From Chara braunii (lineage: Eukaryota; Streptophyta; Charophyceae; Charales; Characeae), in NCBI GenBank assembly GCA_003427395.1, contig BFEA01000380.1:1007945-1050284 (forward strand): a stretch of DNA of 42,340 nt. Reading direction: 5' to 3'. The translations under genes were made by a program, and so were the position numbers. Below the pieces are notes generated by a model. The model was not told the origin of the DNA and searched no databases. It saw only the letters and a program-made list of their open reading frames with translations. The stretch's first letter is position 1. Every line of letters begins with the position of its first letter. This document shows positions 1 through 9,908 of the stretch, piece by piece.

Positions 1-246
1 ACCAGCAGGTGCGATACCTGCTACAGCAGGTGGGCGATACCGGCCAGGGGTCAGCCGGTAGCATCAGGACCGAGCTTCTTCGATGGGCCAGTCACTGTGC
101 CTCCCCTCCGGTCCCCTCCCCCTATGAACATCAGCAGTGTCTGCTCAATGCCACTCGGGGGGACCAACGGTATATCCCTAGGAAACTCCAAACATTTCTG
201 TACGATCATCAGCGCACGGCGGTGCTTTCAGAGCGTCACCACACTG

Positions 247-350
247 AGGGGCTCGCTGCACTACTCTCGACATGCATAAAAGACAAAAATCATGGCCGTG
301 CATCTTTCACTCTCGTTTTGCACATTTCGAGAGTAGTGCAGCGAGGCCCT
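247..350. mobile_element. MITE of family A, copy a (104 bp foldback)
   Basis: The two ends are nearly perfect inverted repeats of about 28 bp. The left end reads AGGGGCTCGCTGCACTACTC and the reverse complement of the right end reads AGGGCCTCGCTGCACTACTC, both continuing into TCGA and a GTGCAAA-like stretch. The tetranucleotide ACTG flanks it at 243-246 and 351-354, a candidate target-site duplication. It has no coding capacity. Copies b and c and two partial copies lie within the next 2.2 kb. The superfamily is not certain. Confidence 0.75.
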
Positions 351-508
351 ACTGCCGACTTCGGGGAGTGCAGGGTCGCCGCACCAGCTCCCGAGTTCAA
401 GCTGTCAGATTGAATTCGGGAGCTGTCAGAAAATGTGGCCCCGAGAGCACTTCCGAAATCGCTTGAGCTTCCCGCCTGTAAAACGCCATTTTCGGTGGGA
501 GACCTCTG

Positions 509-548
509 GCAAAATGAGAATGAACGTCTCGCTAGAACATGGCCAGAT
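509..548 (-). repeat. Internal fragment of MITE family A
   Basis: This stretch, containing GAGAATGAACGTCTCGCTAG and then AACATGGCCAGAT, is the reverse complement of the internal part of copy b (about 755-797), with a few mismatches. I see no terminal inverted repeats, so it is a fragment or an internally related relic. Confidence 0.5.
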
Positions 549-699
549 CCTGCAGAAAATGGCCAGGTTCGTCAGTTTGCTATAAATAGTAACGAGTGTA
601 TTTTGCTTCCTTTCGTGGGCAGATGCGCCCGTTTCGTTTTCGTTTCGTGTGCAAAAGCGGCGAGACTGTCTGTCTGAACCGCGCCTCGAAGGCGCCCCA

Positions 700-822
700 A
701 GGGCCTCGCCACACCACTGTAGAAATGTGAAAAAGACAACATTGAGTCGGAAGCATCTGGCCATGTTTTAGCAGGAAGTTCATTCTCAGTTTGCACATTT
801 CGAGAGTGGTGTGGCGATGCCC
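700..822. mobile_element. MITE of family A, copy b
   Basis: The left end AGGGCCTCGCCACACCACTG (700-719) pairs with the right end, whose reverse complement is GGGGCATCGCCACACCACTC, continuing into GAAATGTGCAAA. The arms are about 33 bp and the element about 120 bp. Target duplication is ambiguous because CCCA occurs on both sides but overlaps the right arm. It is non-coding. Confidence 0.7.
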
Positions 823-1635
823 CACGTCTGGCGGGCAATATGGCGAAGGGCACCCCCGAATGGATTCTCGGGTCTTCTGACGTTCCCTCTCATCACTCCC
901 GCTGCTCGTCGAGCTGGAAGCTGTGCTGAGCGGGGCAGCAAGCCCAATCGGACGTGCTCACGGAGGGAGCGTTTCTCCTCCCTCTCATCGCCACCGGCAG
1001 TTCTTCACACCAGCGTACGTTTGGCCAGTCTACTCTAATATTTCCCTCCCCCCACCTCCAAAGGAAAAAAAAAAAAAGTATACTCTAATAAGCCTACCCG
1101 TAGCTGCGGACGAGTGTAGTCTTGGTAGTCTACATTGCCCGGCTTGCCCAGGATAGAAAAGACTCTATCCCCTCGGGGAAGTCGTTCTATGCTTGGGAAG
1201 TCGACTCAAGGCAGGGCTCGCTGGATCCTGACCTCGACTCTCATTAATGACGTCCACTCCACCTTTGGGAGTGTCTTCCTCCGTGTCCGTTGCCACGAGG
1301 ATGATGAAAGTCGAGCGCACGACAAACATCGGTCGGGCGAAGGCTGCGCACTCACAGGAATTCTTTCGATTCGAATGTCTGCACGTCCCCTCATTCCTCC
1401 GTCCTCGCTGGCTTTTTTTTTTTTTAATCTGCCGTCCTCGCTGTTTTCCCTGGGAACCCAGGTCCTCTTTAACAGCGCGACTATCGTTTGCTTTCTTCTT
1501 AGCCAATTGATTATCAGCACTGCACCTCCGTTCGATCTCGATTTTCGATTATTTCGATTATTGTAATTCATCCTGTCAACGGCTGGCAATGGATCGATTC
1601 ACGGATGAGAGACACCAGGTGGTGCTGCCGGGACA
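823..1635. other. No gene recognised; intergenic
   Basis: I see no convincing gene here. It contains the short direct repeat TACTCTAATA (about 1029 and 1081), an A-rich run near 1063-1077 and a T run near 1416. Open frames on both strands are short and overlap each other in several phases. Confidence 0.5.
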
Positions 1636-1700
1636 AGGGCCCTCGCCGCATTGCTCGCAAATGTGCAAAATGGAGAACGCATCTTCCAGTAAAACGTGGA
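1636..1700 (+). repeat. Partial copy of MITE family A
   Basis: The segment AGGGCCCTCGCCGCATTGCT, then CGCAAATGTGCAAAA and CATCTTCCAGTAAAACGTGG, matches the left half of copy c (GGGCCTCACTGCTCCACTCT, GTGCAAAAC, CATCTTCCGCTAGAACATGG). No right arm is visible, so it is a decayed or truncated copy. Confidence 0.5.
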
Positions 1701-2329
1701 AAAAAGGGAAAGGTACAGTCGGTCGCCATAGCTTGTGTCTTTTTCATACTTCGTGATTGGTGCCGTCATCAGTGCAGTGATGACCATGGTGTGTGGAATC
1801 TGTGGATAGGTGGGCGATTTTTTATTATTATTATTATTTTTTTAAAAAGAGGTGGGCGATTAGCGGCCAGGGCGCTTAGAATTTTTTGTGAAGTATTTTG
1901 ACTTGTAATTGAGCATTGCTTTCTCCGAGAGGACCGCGGCTATCCTAACGTCGAGCTTACTGGTGCACAGTTACTGTATTTTTTTTTATTTTTTTTTTAA
2001 AGAAAGTTACTGTATTCGATCGGCTGGCTTCGCTTTGGGCATCCGAAAACGGAACGGAACGGCATTGTGCGATCTGAAAGCGGAGTGCAACGACCGGTCA
2101 TTGGACGGAGCGATACTACACTGAGGAAGCCTCTCGCCATCTGTCGCGTCAGACTAGGTTCTTCCCGCGAATAGAACGAATGGTCATTATAGCGGTGTCT
2201 ATGATGGCTGAAATACAGAGATAATGACCGTACGTTGTATTCGAGGCAAGATGGGTAGGACGGTAAAAGTGGAACGATGCCGGGTTTTCTCCGTTTTTCG
2301 TAGAGACTCTGACAGCTATCCACCAACTA
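1701..2329. other. No gene recognised; intergenic
   Basis: No gene is supported. It holds ATT/T-rich tracts near 1818-1845 and 1979-1999, the latter between two copies of GTTACTGTATT (about 1970 and 2006), which looks like a small duplication around a poly-T run. Confidence 0.5.
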
Positions 2330-2451
2330 TGGGCCTCACTGCTCCACTCTCGACACGTGCAAAACGAGAGTGCATCTTCCGCTAGAACATGGAAAGATAC
2401 ACCGCCATGGGTTTTGTCGTTTGTGCATGTCGAGAGTAGTGGAGCGAGGCC
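2330..2451. mobile_element. MITE of family A, copy c
   Basis: The left arm TGGGCCTCACTGCTCCACTC (from 2330) pairs with the right arm, whose reverse complement begins GGCCTCGCTCCACTACTCTC. Both run into a GTGCAAAAC or GCACAAACG segment. ACTA lies directly outside both ends (2326-2329 and 2452-2455), a candidate 4-bp target duplication like the ACTG of copy a. It is non-coding. Confidence 0.75.
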
Positions 2452-2698
2452 ACTACAGCGCACACAGAGTAGAGCACCGAGGCCACAAGTGGACTCCGCA
2501 CACAGCATGTGCGCGAGAGCGTGTATGAGGGCTTATGTCTGTGCGTGCTTAGTTGTTTTGTTGCGTTTGCCCCAACCAACTGGATGCACGATAGACCCCA
2601 ATCATCGACCACCTGATTCTTTCACAAGAATCACAACCACGTCCTGCCTCGCCTTTTCCAATCTGGTGGTGCTCAGCAATCTTCCTCTGAACGTCTGC

Positions 2699-2803
<105 letters not shown>

Positions 2804-3045
2804 GGCGAATGCGTTCGTGCATATGTGTGTGTGTGGGGGGGGGTGTGGGTGTGGGTGTGTGTATGTGCGCGAGCGCGTGTATGCGGGCTTATGCCTGTGC
2901 GTGCTTAGTGAAGCCGGAGGCGAAGGGGAGGGAGGCACTTATGTCTGTGCGTGCTTAGTGAAACTGGGCTCGGCGAGGAGAGAGGCTGTTTGGGAACGGT
3001 AGAAAGTCGCACATCGAGGTTGATAGATGCGGTAGGAGAAGGAAT

Positions 3046-4476
3046 GTGAGGAGGGGGAACAAAGAGAATTTTGTAGTTGTCTGGCGGCGGGCATATCATC
3101 TGGAGCGGACGGAAGAGACAAGAAACTATCAGTTTTCGTTTTTTCCCCCTACTATGGGCGAAACATGCACCGCAGACGAGCGTTTTGTCTTCAGGCTGCA
3201 GGAGGGAGGAGGAGCTGTGGCGGCGGGACCGGTAGTTGAAGAGGCGGCTGGCGATGGCCGGGAAAGGAACGATGAAGCCCAGGTGGAAGCAGGTGAAGAC
3301 GATGAGAGCAGCAGCGTGTTTGCGGACGCCTCCTCTTCTGCCAGCGGGTCAAGTTGCGCGCTTGGGGAGGAGACAGTGGAATCAAGCGGCGTCGTGAGCG
3401 ACGAAGATCGAACGGCAGGAAGCATTTGTGCCCTGGTTGCGCAGGGGAAAAAGCGGTGTACTCCTCTTCTGCATGAAGCCTCTTACGTGTCGTTATCTGA
3501 GAACGACATCTGGGACAGACAGATCGGGCTGTGCTCGGCCGCGGCATCCGTTCTCGGCATCAGTCAGGACGCCGCCGGCATTCTCCTGCGAAGTTTCGGC
3601 TTCGATTTCGACAAGCTGGTTGGTCGTTGGGTTCAAGACGAAGACGGTGTGCGGCATTTGACAGGCCTGACGAGGGAGCATTGGCCGGAGTGTGGGAAAA
3701 GAGCGGTGTGTTGCACAGTGTATGATGCGCGTAGGAGAGGGAGGAGGAGGAAGGGTGGAGGGGGAGGGGGAGGAGGAGGGAGACCCGAGAGTCCTGTGTC
3801 TCACCGGTCCCCCTCACCACCATCCTCCTACGCAATCATGCTGACCTTACCGGGCGATATGCAGGAGGAAGAAGAGGTGACCACGGCGATGGCGGCGGCG
3901 GCGGCAACGGCGATGGCGGCGTCGGACGCTCGACAGTGTCGGCGTTGTGCTGTAAACGTCTTTCTCTCGACGGACTTGCGGATCCTTCGATGCGGCCATG
4001 GCTTCTGCAGTCATTGCTGGTCCGTCAGCGTCCACGAGGCCATAGCCAAGCAAGCTGTCATGCGCTGTCCTCTTCCCCACTGCGATACTGCGGTTGGCGA
4101 CAGCGACGTTCTTGCCGCCGCTTGCGACGAAGCCGATTTCGCTGTGTTTCGCCGCCAAGCAGCCTGGCATTACCTCAGAGGATCGGCGACGGTGAAGCCT
4201 TGCCCCGCCGACAGCTGCTCCTACGCCGTCGAGCTTGTCGCCGAAGGGCCGAATGGAACGATGGATGTGTCGTGCGGAGGATGCGGACATAGGTTCTGCT
4301 GGAGCTGTTTGCACGAATCCCACCGCCCGGCGCGGTGTGACCAAGTGGGAGAGTGGGAGAGGATGCTGGAGGCGGAGGCGAAGAAATTGTCGCCTTCAGC
4401 CCGGCGGGATCCCGAACCATCCTCAGTCATGCAACCAGCGGGCGGTAAATGGATCGAGAAGGATGTAGATAGAGAT

Positions 4477-4517
<41 letters not shown>

Positions 4518-5922
4518 TAGAGATAGAGGAGGGAAAACTCCAGGGAGATCGTCTTGGAAAAGGTGGCGGATTAACCTCCAACGGAAAGGGCTATGCACGC
4601 CAGGGGGGGGGTACAAGTTGCACCGGACTGAAGAAGCGGGAAAGGACAAAGTGGACAAAGTGGACAAAGTGGACAAAGTGAAAGCGTCCGCATTTCGATT
4701 CCCTAAACGCTCCGCCGCGGCGCTGTCATGTATGTGTGGCGCGTTCAATCCGGATACTAGCGACAACGAGAGCTCAGAGGAGGAGGAGGAGGAGGACCTC
4801 GCGGGGGAGTGGGGCGCGGGTAATGGCACGGCGACTCGGAAGGAGAGGTATAGAGTAATAGAAAGAAGACGAAAGAAGAAGAGAGGCGGAGGAGGCGCGG
4901 AATGGCGGCGGATGAAATGCTTGTCGTCGGTAGTATCGAGAGGTTTCTCTTGCGCGGTCCCCTTCGAGCGGATGGACCAAGGGGACCATCGCCACCGACC
5001 GTGGAGGAGGTGGGATTACCCCCGCCATCATCATCATCATTATCCTTATCATTATCAGGCTACGAATCATCCTGCCGATGATGATGATGATTACGTGGGT
5101 TTGTCTGCATTCGTCAGCTCGCCCGCGTCCATGTCAGCCGTGGCAGCGATGAAGCAAAACGCCGCGCGCGGAGGAGGCGCAGGAGGCGGAGGCGCGGGGA
5201 AGTCGTCCTCCGCCGCTTCCGATCGATTCATGATGTTTGCGGAACGCTGGGCAGAGCAGGAATGGTCCCAAGCCGGGGTGGTATGGGACCTCAAGCGGTT
5301 CATTGCCGAGGACATTGTGATTCTCTCAAGGGAGGGAGGGCTTCCTCTGTCTTACCTAGAACTTGTCGAACAAGCCATCTGGTTGGTGATCGAATGTCGC
5401 CGGGTACTCAAATGGACCTGGGTGCATCAGTTTTTTCTCGGCGTTGCCGATACTGAGGCGGGAGGCAGCAATAGATCATCATCATCAGCAGCAGCAGCAC
5501 AGCAATGCGCGGCGAATGATGATGACAATTTGAATGTCGACTATGAGGTCAATAGCAGCGGTAGTAGTGGGAGCAATGGGAGTAATAGGCAAGGGGGGAG
5601 TAGGAGGAGCGCGTTTCTATCGTATTTGCAGGCGGAAGCAGAGTCGAAGCTGAACAGGCTTCACAGAAGTGCTGCCAGGGAACTTAGGCGACTTTTAAAA
5701 GACTGGGAGGATGATGGCCAGTTAACCGAGCACTCGCTAGAATCGATTACAGATTTCCAGTCTCGACTGGTTGAGCTCTGCCGGTGTATTCGGGACTACT
5801 TCGAGAACCTCGTTGTGGGGCTGGAAAGCGATTCTCCCACGGAGGACGTCACGCTTGGCCATGCACGAGGAGAAGAGGATTCCGAACAACAGCGAAGGTT
5901 CTGGGACTCCCCAGATCGGTAA
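3046..5922 (+). CDS. ARIADNE-like RBR protein without a recognisable RING2
   Basis: This intron-free frame encodes 958 residues, or 922 if translation starts at the second Met (3154), which begins MGETCTADERF. RBR E3 ligases take ubiquitin from an E2 at RING1 and pass it through a catalytic Cys in RING2. Visible here are an ARIADNE-type N-terminal region (about 146-208), RING1 (C298, C301, C316, H318, C321, C324, C341, C346), an IBR domain (C386, C391, C410, C413, C418, C421, H426, C430) and an ARIADNE C-terminal region (VIECRRVLKWTW at 781-792; DYFENLV from 917). RING2 is not seen. Between about 440 and 720 there is low complexity instead: an RE repeat encoded by a GA microsatellite, four DKV repeats, Glu runs, a His/Tyr stretch, Asp runs and Gly/Ala runs. 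A KWIEKD motif at 468-473 resembles the start of a RING2 and may be its relic. Family assignment is secure. Ubiquitin ligase activity is doubtful, and the protein may be a regulatory or scaffold paralogue. Confidence 0.85.
4453..4530 (+). repeat. GA microsatellite inside the RBR coding frame
   Basis: A GAGA tract with GATAGA interruptions at both edges encodes alternating Arg-Glu and Arg-Asp residues. It lies directly after the KWIEKD motif, where RING2 would be expected. At 4647-4680 a 12-bp unit, GACAAAGTG plus GAC or GTG, is repeated four times and encodes Asp-Lys-Val. Both are in frame, so repeat growth has lengthened the protein without stopping it. Confidence 0.85.
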
Positions 5923-6781
5923 TAACCAAGAGCTAATCACTGGTTACTCTTTTTAACAGTGATTTAACTCATGATTATGATCATGTTCTTGGACTATTCA
6001 GTCATTGTAGCTCTCTGACGACCAATAGTCTTCGACGTACAGAGATTCTTATGGACGAATAAGTGTGCTCCTCCGAGGGAGGGAGGGAGGGAGGGAGGGA
6101 GGGAGGGAGGGATCAATCTACACTTATCTTCAGCGATTGATGAATGATGGGTGCAAGGAAAGGACGCGTCCGACCCGCACTAGTTTACTCCGACGGGGGT
6201 CCTATTGTACACGACTACTCTACGTAGTAGACTATGTATGGATGAACCAATGAATAAGGCTTTAGCGTGGGAAGGTTCATCTCAGCTCACCTCCTCCTCT
6301 CCTCTCATTTCTTGCCCGATTGATCGATCATGGTGATGGGGTGATGACGCAAGCGCGTTTGCGAGCGGGGGAGTGATCGATCGAATGAGAACCATGGAAG
6401 TGTGCGGACGAAAAAACGGCCGACCGACAAATCTTGCCCAGAGAATGTGCTGATAAATAAGTAATATGCTGCAGGGGACTCCCCAGCTAACAACCAATCG
6501 ATCGACTTGTAGAGCGAGCTCTCGAGCGGAGATGCGTACACGCGCGGTCTCATGCATATGCACTGACTCTATAGGAGCTCAACACCGGGCATCTTCGGAC
6601 ACAAGCGGACATAGCAAAAGTCGCGTGTTCAATTCAGGAAGTCTTGTTGCGGCAGGCTGGCAATTCTTCCAGAGTGTGAACACATTCTCTTCTACATCTG
6701 ACATCACGCAATATCAGCAGTTGTGTGCAACGAGTACTTGTAGTACTCAGCGTACTACCGTAGTAGTACTAGCAGTGGTTA
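5923..6781. other. 3' flank of the RBR gene, no further gene seen
   Basis: Just after the stop, AATCACTG (5935-5942) and CAGTGATT (5958-5965) form a small inverted repeat around a T-rich loop, which might shape the 3' end of the transcript. A (GGGA)n tract lies at 6076-6111. Around 6300-6500 there are several GATCGAT motifs. No poly(A) signal can be assigned with confidence and no coding region is supported. Confidence 0.5.
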
Positions 6782-6858
6782 GTGGAAGTTAGTAGTAGTT
6801 GTTCTAGTACTTGTTCTAGTAGTTGTTCTAGTAGTTGTAGCAGTAGTAGCAGTAGTCT
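6782..6858. repeat. AGT/TTGTTCTAG simple repeat
   Basis: A degenerate tandem repeat built from AGTAGT and TTGTTCTAGTAG units, about 15 bp long, ends in AGT/CAG triplets. It gives rise to spurious Ser/Thr-rich open frames on both strands. Confidence 0.8.
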
Positions 6859-7068
6859 CGAGGTATCTCCAAATCCCCGTTCGTCGGACATTGTACATGC
6901 AATAAGCAACTGCCCGTATAATGCCATTGAAGCGGCAGACAAAACTTATTCCTCCAGACCATCCCGCCGCGCCCCCCCCAAGACCCCCATTTGTCCCTCC
7001 CTTCTTCATCCACTCTCTTCCTCTCTCTCTCTGACACCCGCACTGGCATTGACATCAATCAGGGTGCC

Positions 7069-7201
7069 CACGTGACGCCTTCCATCTCTGATTTCTCAGA
7101 TCGTCTCAGTAAGGGTGTCCACGTGGCGGCCGCTTCGCTGTCACCAACTTACGAAACACGATACTACACTATATGTGGCTCGTCGTTTCGTTCCCCACGT
7201 G
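7069..7201. promoter_or_regulatory. Cluster of three G-box (CACGTG) motifs
   Basis: CACGTG occurs at 7069-7074, 7120-7125 and 7196-7201, with the contexts CCCACGTGACG, TCCACGTGGCG and CCCACGTGGTT. The first two are part of a longer repeat, AGGGTGYCCACGTGRCG. In plants such G-boxes bind bZIP and bHLH factors in light and ABA responses (established knowledge). No gene with a matching start is recognised on either side, so a regulatory role is only possible. Confidence 0.35.
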
Positions 7202-7394
7202 GTTATCGATGATAATCTTGGGCCCCCCCCGCCCCCCTTCTTTCTAATCATCGAGTAATCTTTCCTTTCCTGTTCGATCGAACTGTGACTGGATCAATGG
7301 AGATGAAGTGGGCCTTAATCCAACTCGAAGGTGCATTCATCAATCTACTCATCCCTATTTTTTTTCCGATCGTTCATTGCCACGTTTTGCGGCG

Positions 7395-7935
7395 CAGGAG
7401 TCGAGTCTAGTCGCTCAACGCCATGTTCCGTCTCTCAGGAGTCGTGTCGCTCTTGCCACATTCCGGCGCGTGGGATCCTTGTCGCTCAATCCCTCCTTTT
7501 CTGGCGCGCAGAGTCTTTTGTCGCTCAGTGCCACGTTCCTGTGAGCCTTGTTGTAGAATTCCCACGTACAGGATCCTTGTCGCTCATTGCCACCTTTTTC
7601 TCCTTTTTCTGCGCGGAGCTCATTACCACCTTTTCTGCCGCGCAGACTCTTTTGTTGCCCAATTCCCACGTACAGGAGCCTTGTCGCCCAATGCCCCCTT
7701 TTTCTGCCGCGCTCGAGCCTTGTGGCTCAGTGTCATGTCACGCTCCTGCGACTATGCGTCTTGTCGGCGTTGTCGCCCAATTCCCATGTTCCGCCGCACA
7801 GGACTGACTGAGGAGTCTTGTTGGTCGGTTCCACATTCTGGCGCGTAGGAGTCTTGTTGCTCAATGCCACGTTCCGCCTTGTCGCTCGACGCCACGCTAC
7901 GGCGCCCAGGAGTTTTGTCGCTCAATGCCACCTGT
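7395..7935. repeat. Degenerate ~40-bp minisatellite
   Basis: The block repeats a unit close to AGGAGTCTTGTCGCTCAATG followed by CCACGTTCCGGCGCGC, with roughly a dozen recognisable copies. Anchors are CGCTCAACGCCATGTTCCG (7414), CGCTCAATC (7474), CGCTCAGTGCCACGTTCC (7523), GCTCAATGCCACGTTCCG (7859) and CGCTCAATGCCACC (7919). Copies have diverged with inserts of TTTTTCT. Three overlapping open frames cross it because the unit is stop-poor, but frame use is not conserved and I do not call a gene. Confidence 0.8.
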
Positions 7936-8096
7936 CGCGCACACACACTGTCACACACAAATGCGCCTTCCTGTGTGACAGTCACGGAATTGCTGCGCCT
8001 TGTTTTTTTTTTGTTTTTTTTTTTCAATGAAAAGGGTTACGGTCTTACGATATCGTCATTGAGCTGACTGGTCCCAAAGTAATTCAGAGTGATGTT

Positions 8097-8141
8097 GTTC
8101 TGTTCATCGGGTTGGGATTCTGTTCATCGGGTTGGGATTCG
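8097..8141 (+). repeat. 22-bp tandem duplication
   Basis: TTCATCGGGTTGGGATTC occurs at about 8103 and again at about 8125, with the same spacer TG. Just before it, 8005-8026, is a T-G-T tract of the type found repeatedly in this window. Confidence 0.85.
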
Positions 8142-8280
8142 ACCTCGCGTCTGTATTTCAACAGTTCATGGGTGTACCAACTTTACTCTACCAATAGGCC
8201 CGCTGTGTCAGGTACTTGGACCTTGATGGGAACGCAATCGCTCCACTTTCCATCATCTTTTTTCTTCTTTTTTTTGTTTT

Positions 8281-8354
8281 TTCATCGATAACCATTTCTT
8301 GTGTAATGCGGATGTCCTGCGTTGCTCAGCAGCAGCAGCAGCAGCAGCAGCACC

Positions 8355-8385
<31 letters not shown>

Positions 8386-8460
8386 CATCGATAGCCATTT
8401 CTTGTGCAATGCGGATGTCCTGCGTTGCTCAGCAGCAGCAGCAGCACCTTTTTCACCCAT
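8281..8460 (+). repeat. 103-bp tandem duplication with CAG tract
   Basis: TTCATCGATAACCATTTCTT (8281) and TTCATCGATAGCCATTTCTT (8384) start two copies of a unit that continues through GCGGATGTCCTGCGTTGCTC into a CAG run and a poly-T run. The CAG run has eight or nine units in the first copy and five in the second. Few differences separate the copies, so the duplication is recent. Confidence 0.9.
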
Positions 8461-9097
8461 CTCTACTCACATTTCTTGTTTCGAAATTCACATGATCGAT
8501 CAGCAATCGCTTCGATCCGGATCTGGATCTGGATGTATGGACGACAATCGGTTTCTTTCTAATTAGATTCCGTGATCTCTAATTAGATTTCATGATCTGG
8601 ACCTGTCGTTCGGATTAATTACAACCGTGCCGTCCATCTCTGTACATTCGTTGGCTTTTACGCAGGGTTTTTTTTTTTTGTTTTTTTTTTTTTTAATACG
8701 AAACCTCTGTATGCAGATTCCGTGATTCGTTGAATCGATGGAACTCTTCTTACCTTCGTTGGCCGCTTTCTTTTCTTTTCCTTTTTTTCTTGGGGGGGTG
8801 TTCCCTTTCTGACATCGGGCTGTTGTCTTTTTTTTTTCCTCCTAAACATTGGGCTGTTCGCATTTGCTCATGACCAGGAAACTACGTAGATACCTTGCAG
8901 CTGTTCAGTTTTCGTTTTTGTTCTGTTTTTTTTTTGTTTTTTTTTTCACCTTCGTATTGTTATTTTCGTCCCCCCCCCCCCTCATATTGTTTCCGTTGAG
9001 TCGCTCTCCGTTCTGCGACGGTGAGCTTTTCGGGGGTAGTGGTAACTTGGTCGCGTAGACTTAGGTCTGTCTGTTTTTCTTTTCTAAATATATAATT
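8461..9097. other. No gene seen; T-rich tracts and small repeats
   Basis: It contains a 22-bp duplication (TCTAATTAGATTCCGTGATC near 8558, repeated with small changes at 8579), T-G-T tracts at 8669-8694 and 8928-8946, and a C run near 8971-8981. No protein or RNA gene is supported. Confidence 0.5.
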
Positions 9098-9205
9098 TGG
9101 CCCATTTCTCGGTTTATGAGTGTCATCCTTGCGCAGGGGCCATGCTAGTCTTCTCTCTCTGTGTATCGTTCCAATTTTAACGGATGTGACATTCTCTCGA
9201 AGGAC
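9098..9205 (-). ncRNA. U6: U6 spliceosomal snRNA-like sequence, probably a pseudogene
   Basis: Read on the minus strand it starts near 9205 with GGTCCTTCGAGAGAATGTCA and continues through CATCCGTTAAAATTGGAACG, then AAGACTAGCATGGCCCCTGC, GCAAGGATGACAC and ends with CGAGAAATGGGCCAAATT. This is the order of U6 snRNA, which forms the catalytic core of the spliceosome with U2. Differences from the canonical RNA: a 5-6 nt insertion in the 5' stem-loop, an extra GA dinucleotide in ACACAGAGAGAAG (just ahead of the GCATGG block), and changes near the 3' end. No T run for RNA polymerase III termination follows, and no clear upstream element was recognised. I favour a pseudogene or divergent copy over a working gene. 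Confidence 0.75.
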
Positions 9206-9448
9206 CTTAGGTCTGTCTTTGCTTCGGGAGCTCTCGGCACTTTCAATTCGGGATGCGGATGTGTTGCAGGTAATACTAGGTATCTTGCCCCAATGGCGGT
9301 CAGATTCGTTCCGGAAAGTTGTATTAGTATATGGCCTTTTTATATGAGTTCCTTCGGTTGTAATTCCTGCGATGTCGATGGGTCAAATTTTACTGTAGTA
9401 ATGCCCTTTCTTCGACCCAGATAGATAAATGCTGTTCCCGTCCCTCAG

Positions 9449-9529
9449 GCGGATTTGCAGAGGAAACCCCTGAGGAGTGCCAGGTGCGCTACCTGGCCGA
9501 CACCTGTCCGGCGATCAGCGTGTTTCCAC
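9449..9529 (+). other. Candidate internal exon with both splice sites (weak)
   Basis: A pyrimidine-rich acceptor (GTTCCCGTCCCTCAG, ending 9448) precedes an 81-bp block without stops in one frame (AEETPEECQVRYLADT is part of its reading), which ends at a strong donor, GTAAGT, at 9530. No partner exon was identified. It may be a stray exon, a gene fragment or chance. Confidence 0.2.
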
Positions 9530-9623
9530 TGTAAGTTTAATACATTGCAAAGTTGCATGGTTCATCTCGAAGCATGTGTCCAGGTCAGTTGTTCAAATTG
9601 GCCGTTGGCTTTGTCTCAATTCC

Positions 9624-9842
9624 TCTTGTTCTTCTTCGTCGTCGTCGTCGTCCTCTTCCTTTTTCTTCGTCTTCTTCTTCTTCTTCTGTTTTAGTTAATT
9701 GGACCATTTATCAATGTATTGCCTGTCATCCTTTAATGCACAGCTTCTTCTTCTGCTTCTTTTTTCTGCTTCTTGTTCTTGTTCTTGTTCTTCTTTCTGA
9801 TTCTTCTTTCTTCTTCTTCTTCTTCTTCTTCTTCTTCTTCTG
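9624..9842. repeat. TTC/GTC microsatellite tracts
   Basis: Two pyrimidine-rich simple-repeat blocks (about 9632-9689 and 9748-9842) of TTC, GTC and TTGTTC units lie between the two U6-related sequences. Each ends in TGTT(T/C)TAGT followed by a GGACCA segment, so the two blocks look like copies of one larger duplicated unit. Confidence 0.8.
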
Positions 9843-9908
9843 TTCTAGTAATGTGGACCAGTTGTCGTTTTATTGTCTATCATCCTTGACTGGGCTGGAG
9901 CGATGAGA

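Noticed and set aside
1-60. Relation of the first 60 bases (QVRYL reading) to the candidate exon at 9449
   Set aside because: Similarity is limited to a few residues around AGGTGCGMTACCTG and not convincing.
7331-7848. 158-aa and 141-aa plus-strand frames as a repeat-protein gene
   Set aside because: Both cross the degenerate minisatellite in different phases; unit lengths are not multiples of three and no frame is kept across copies.
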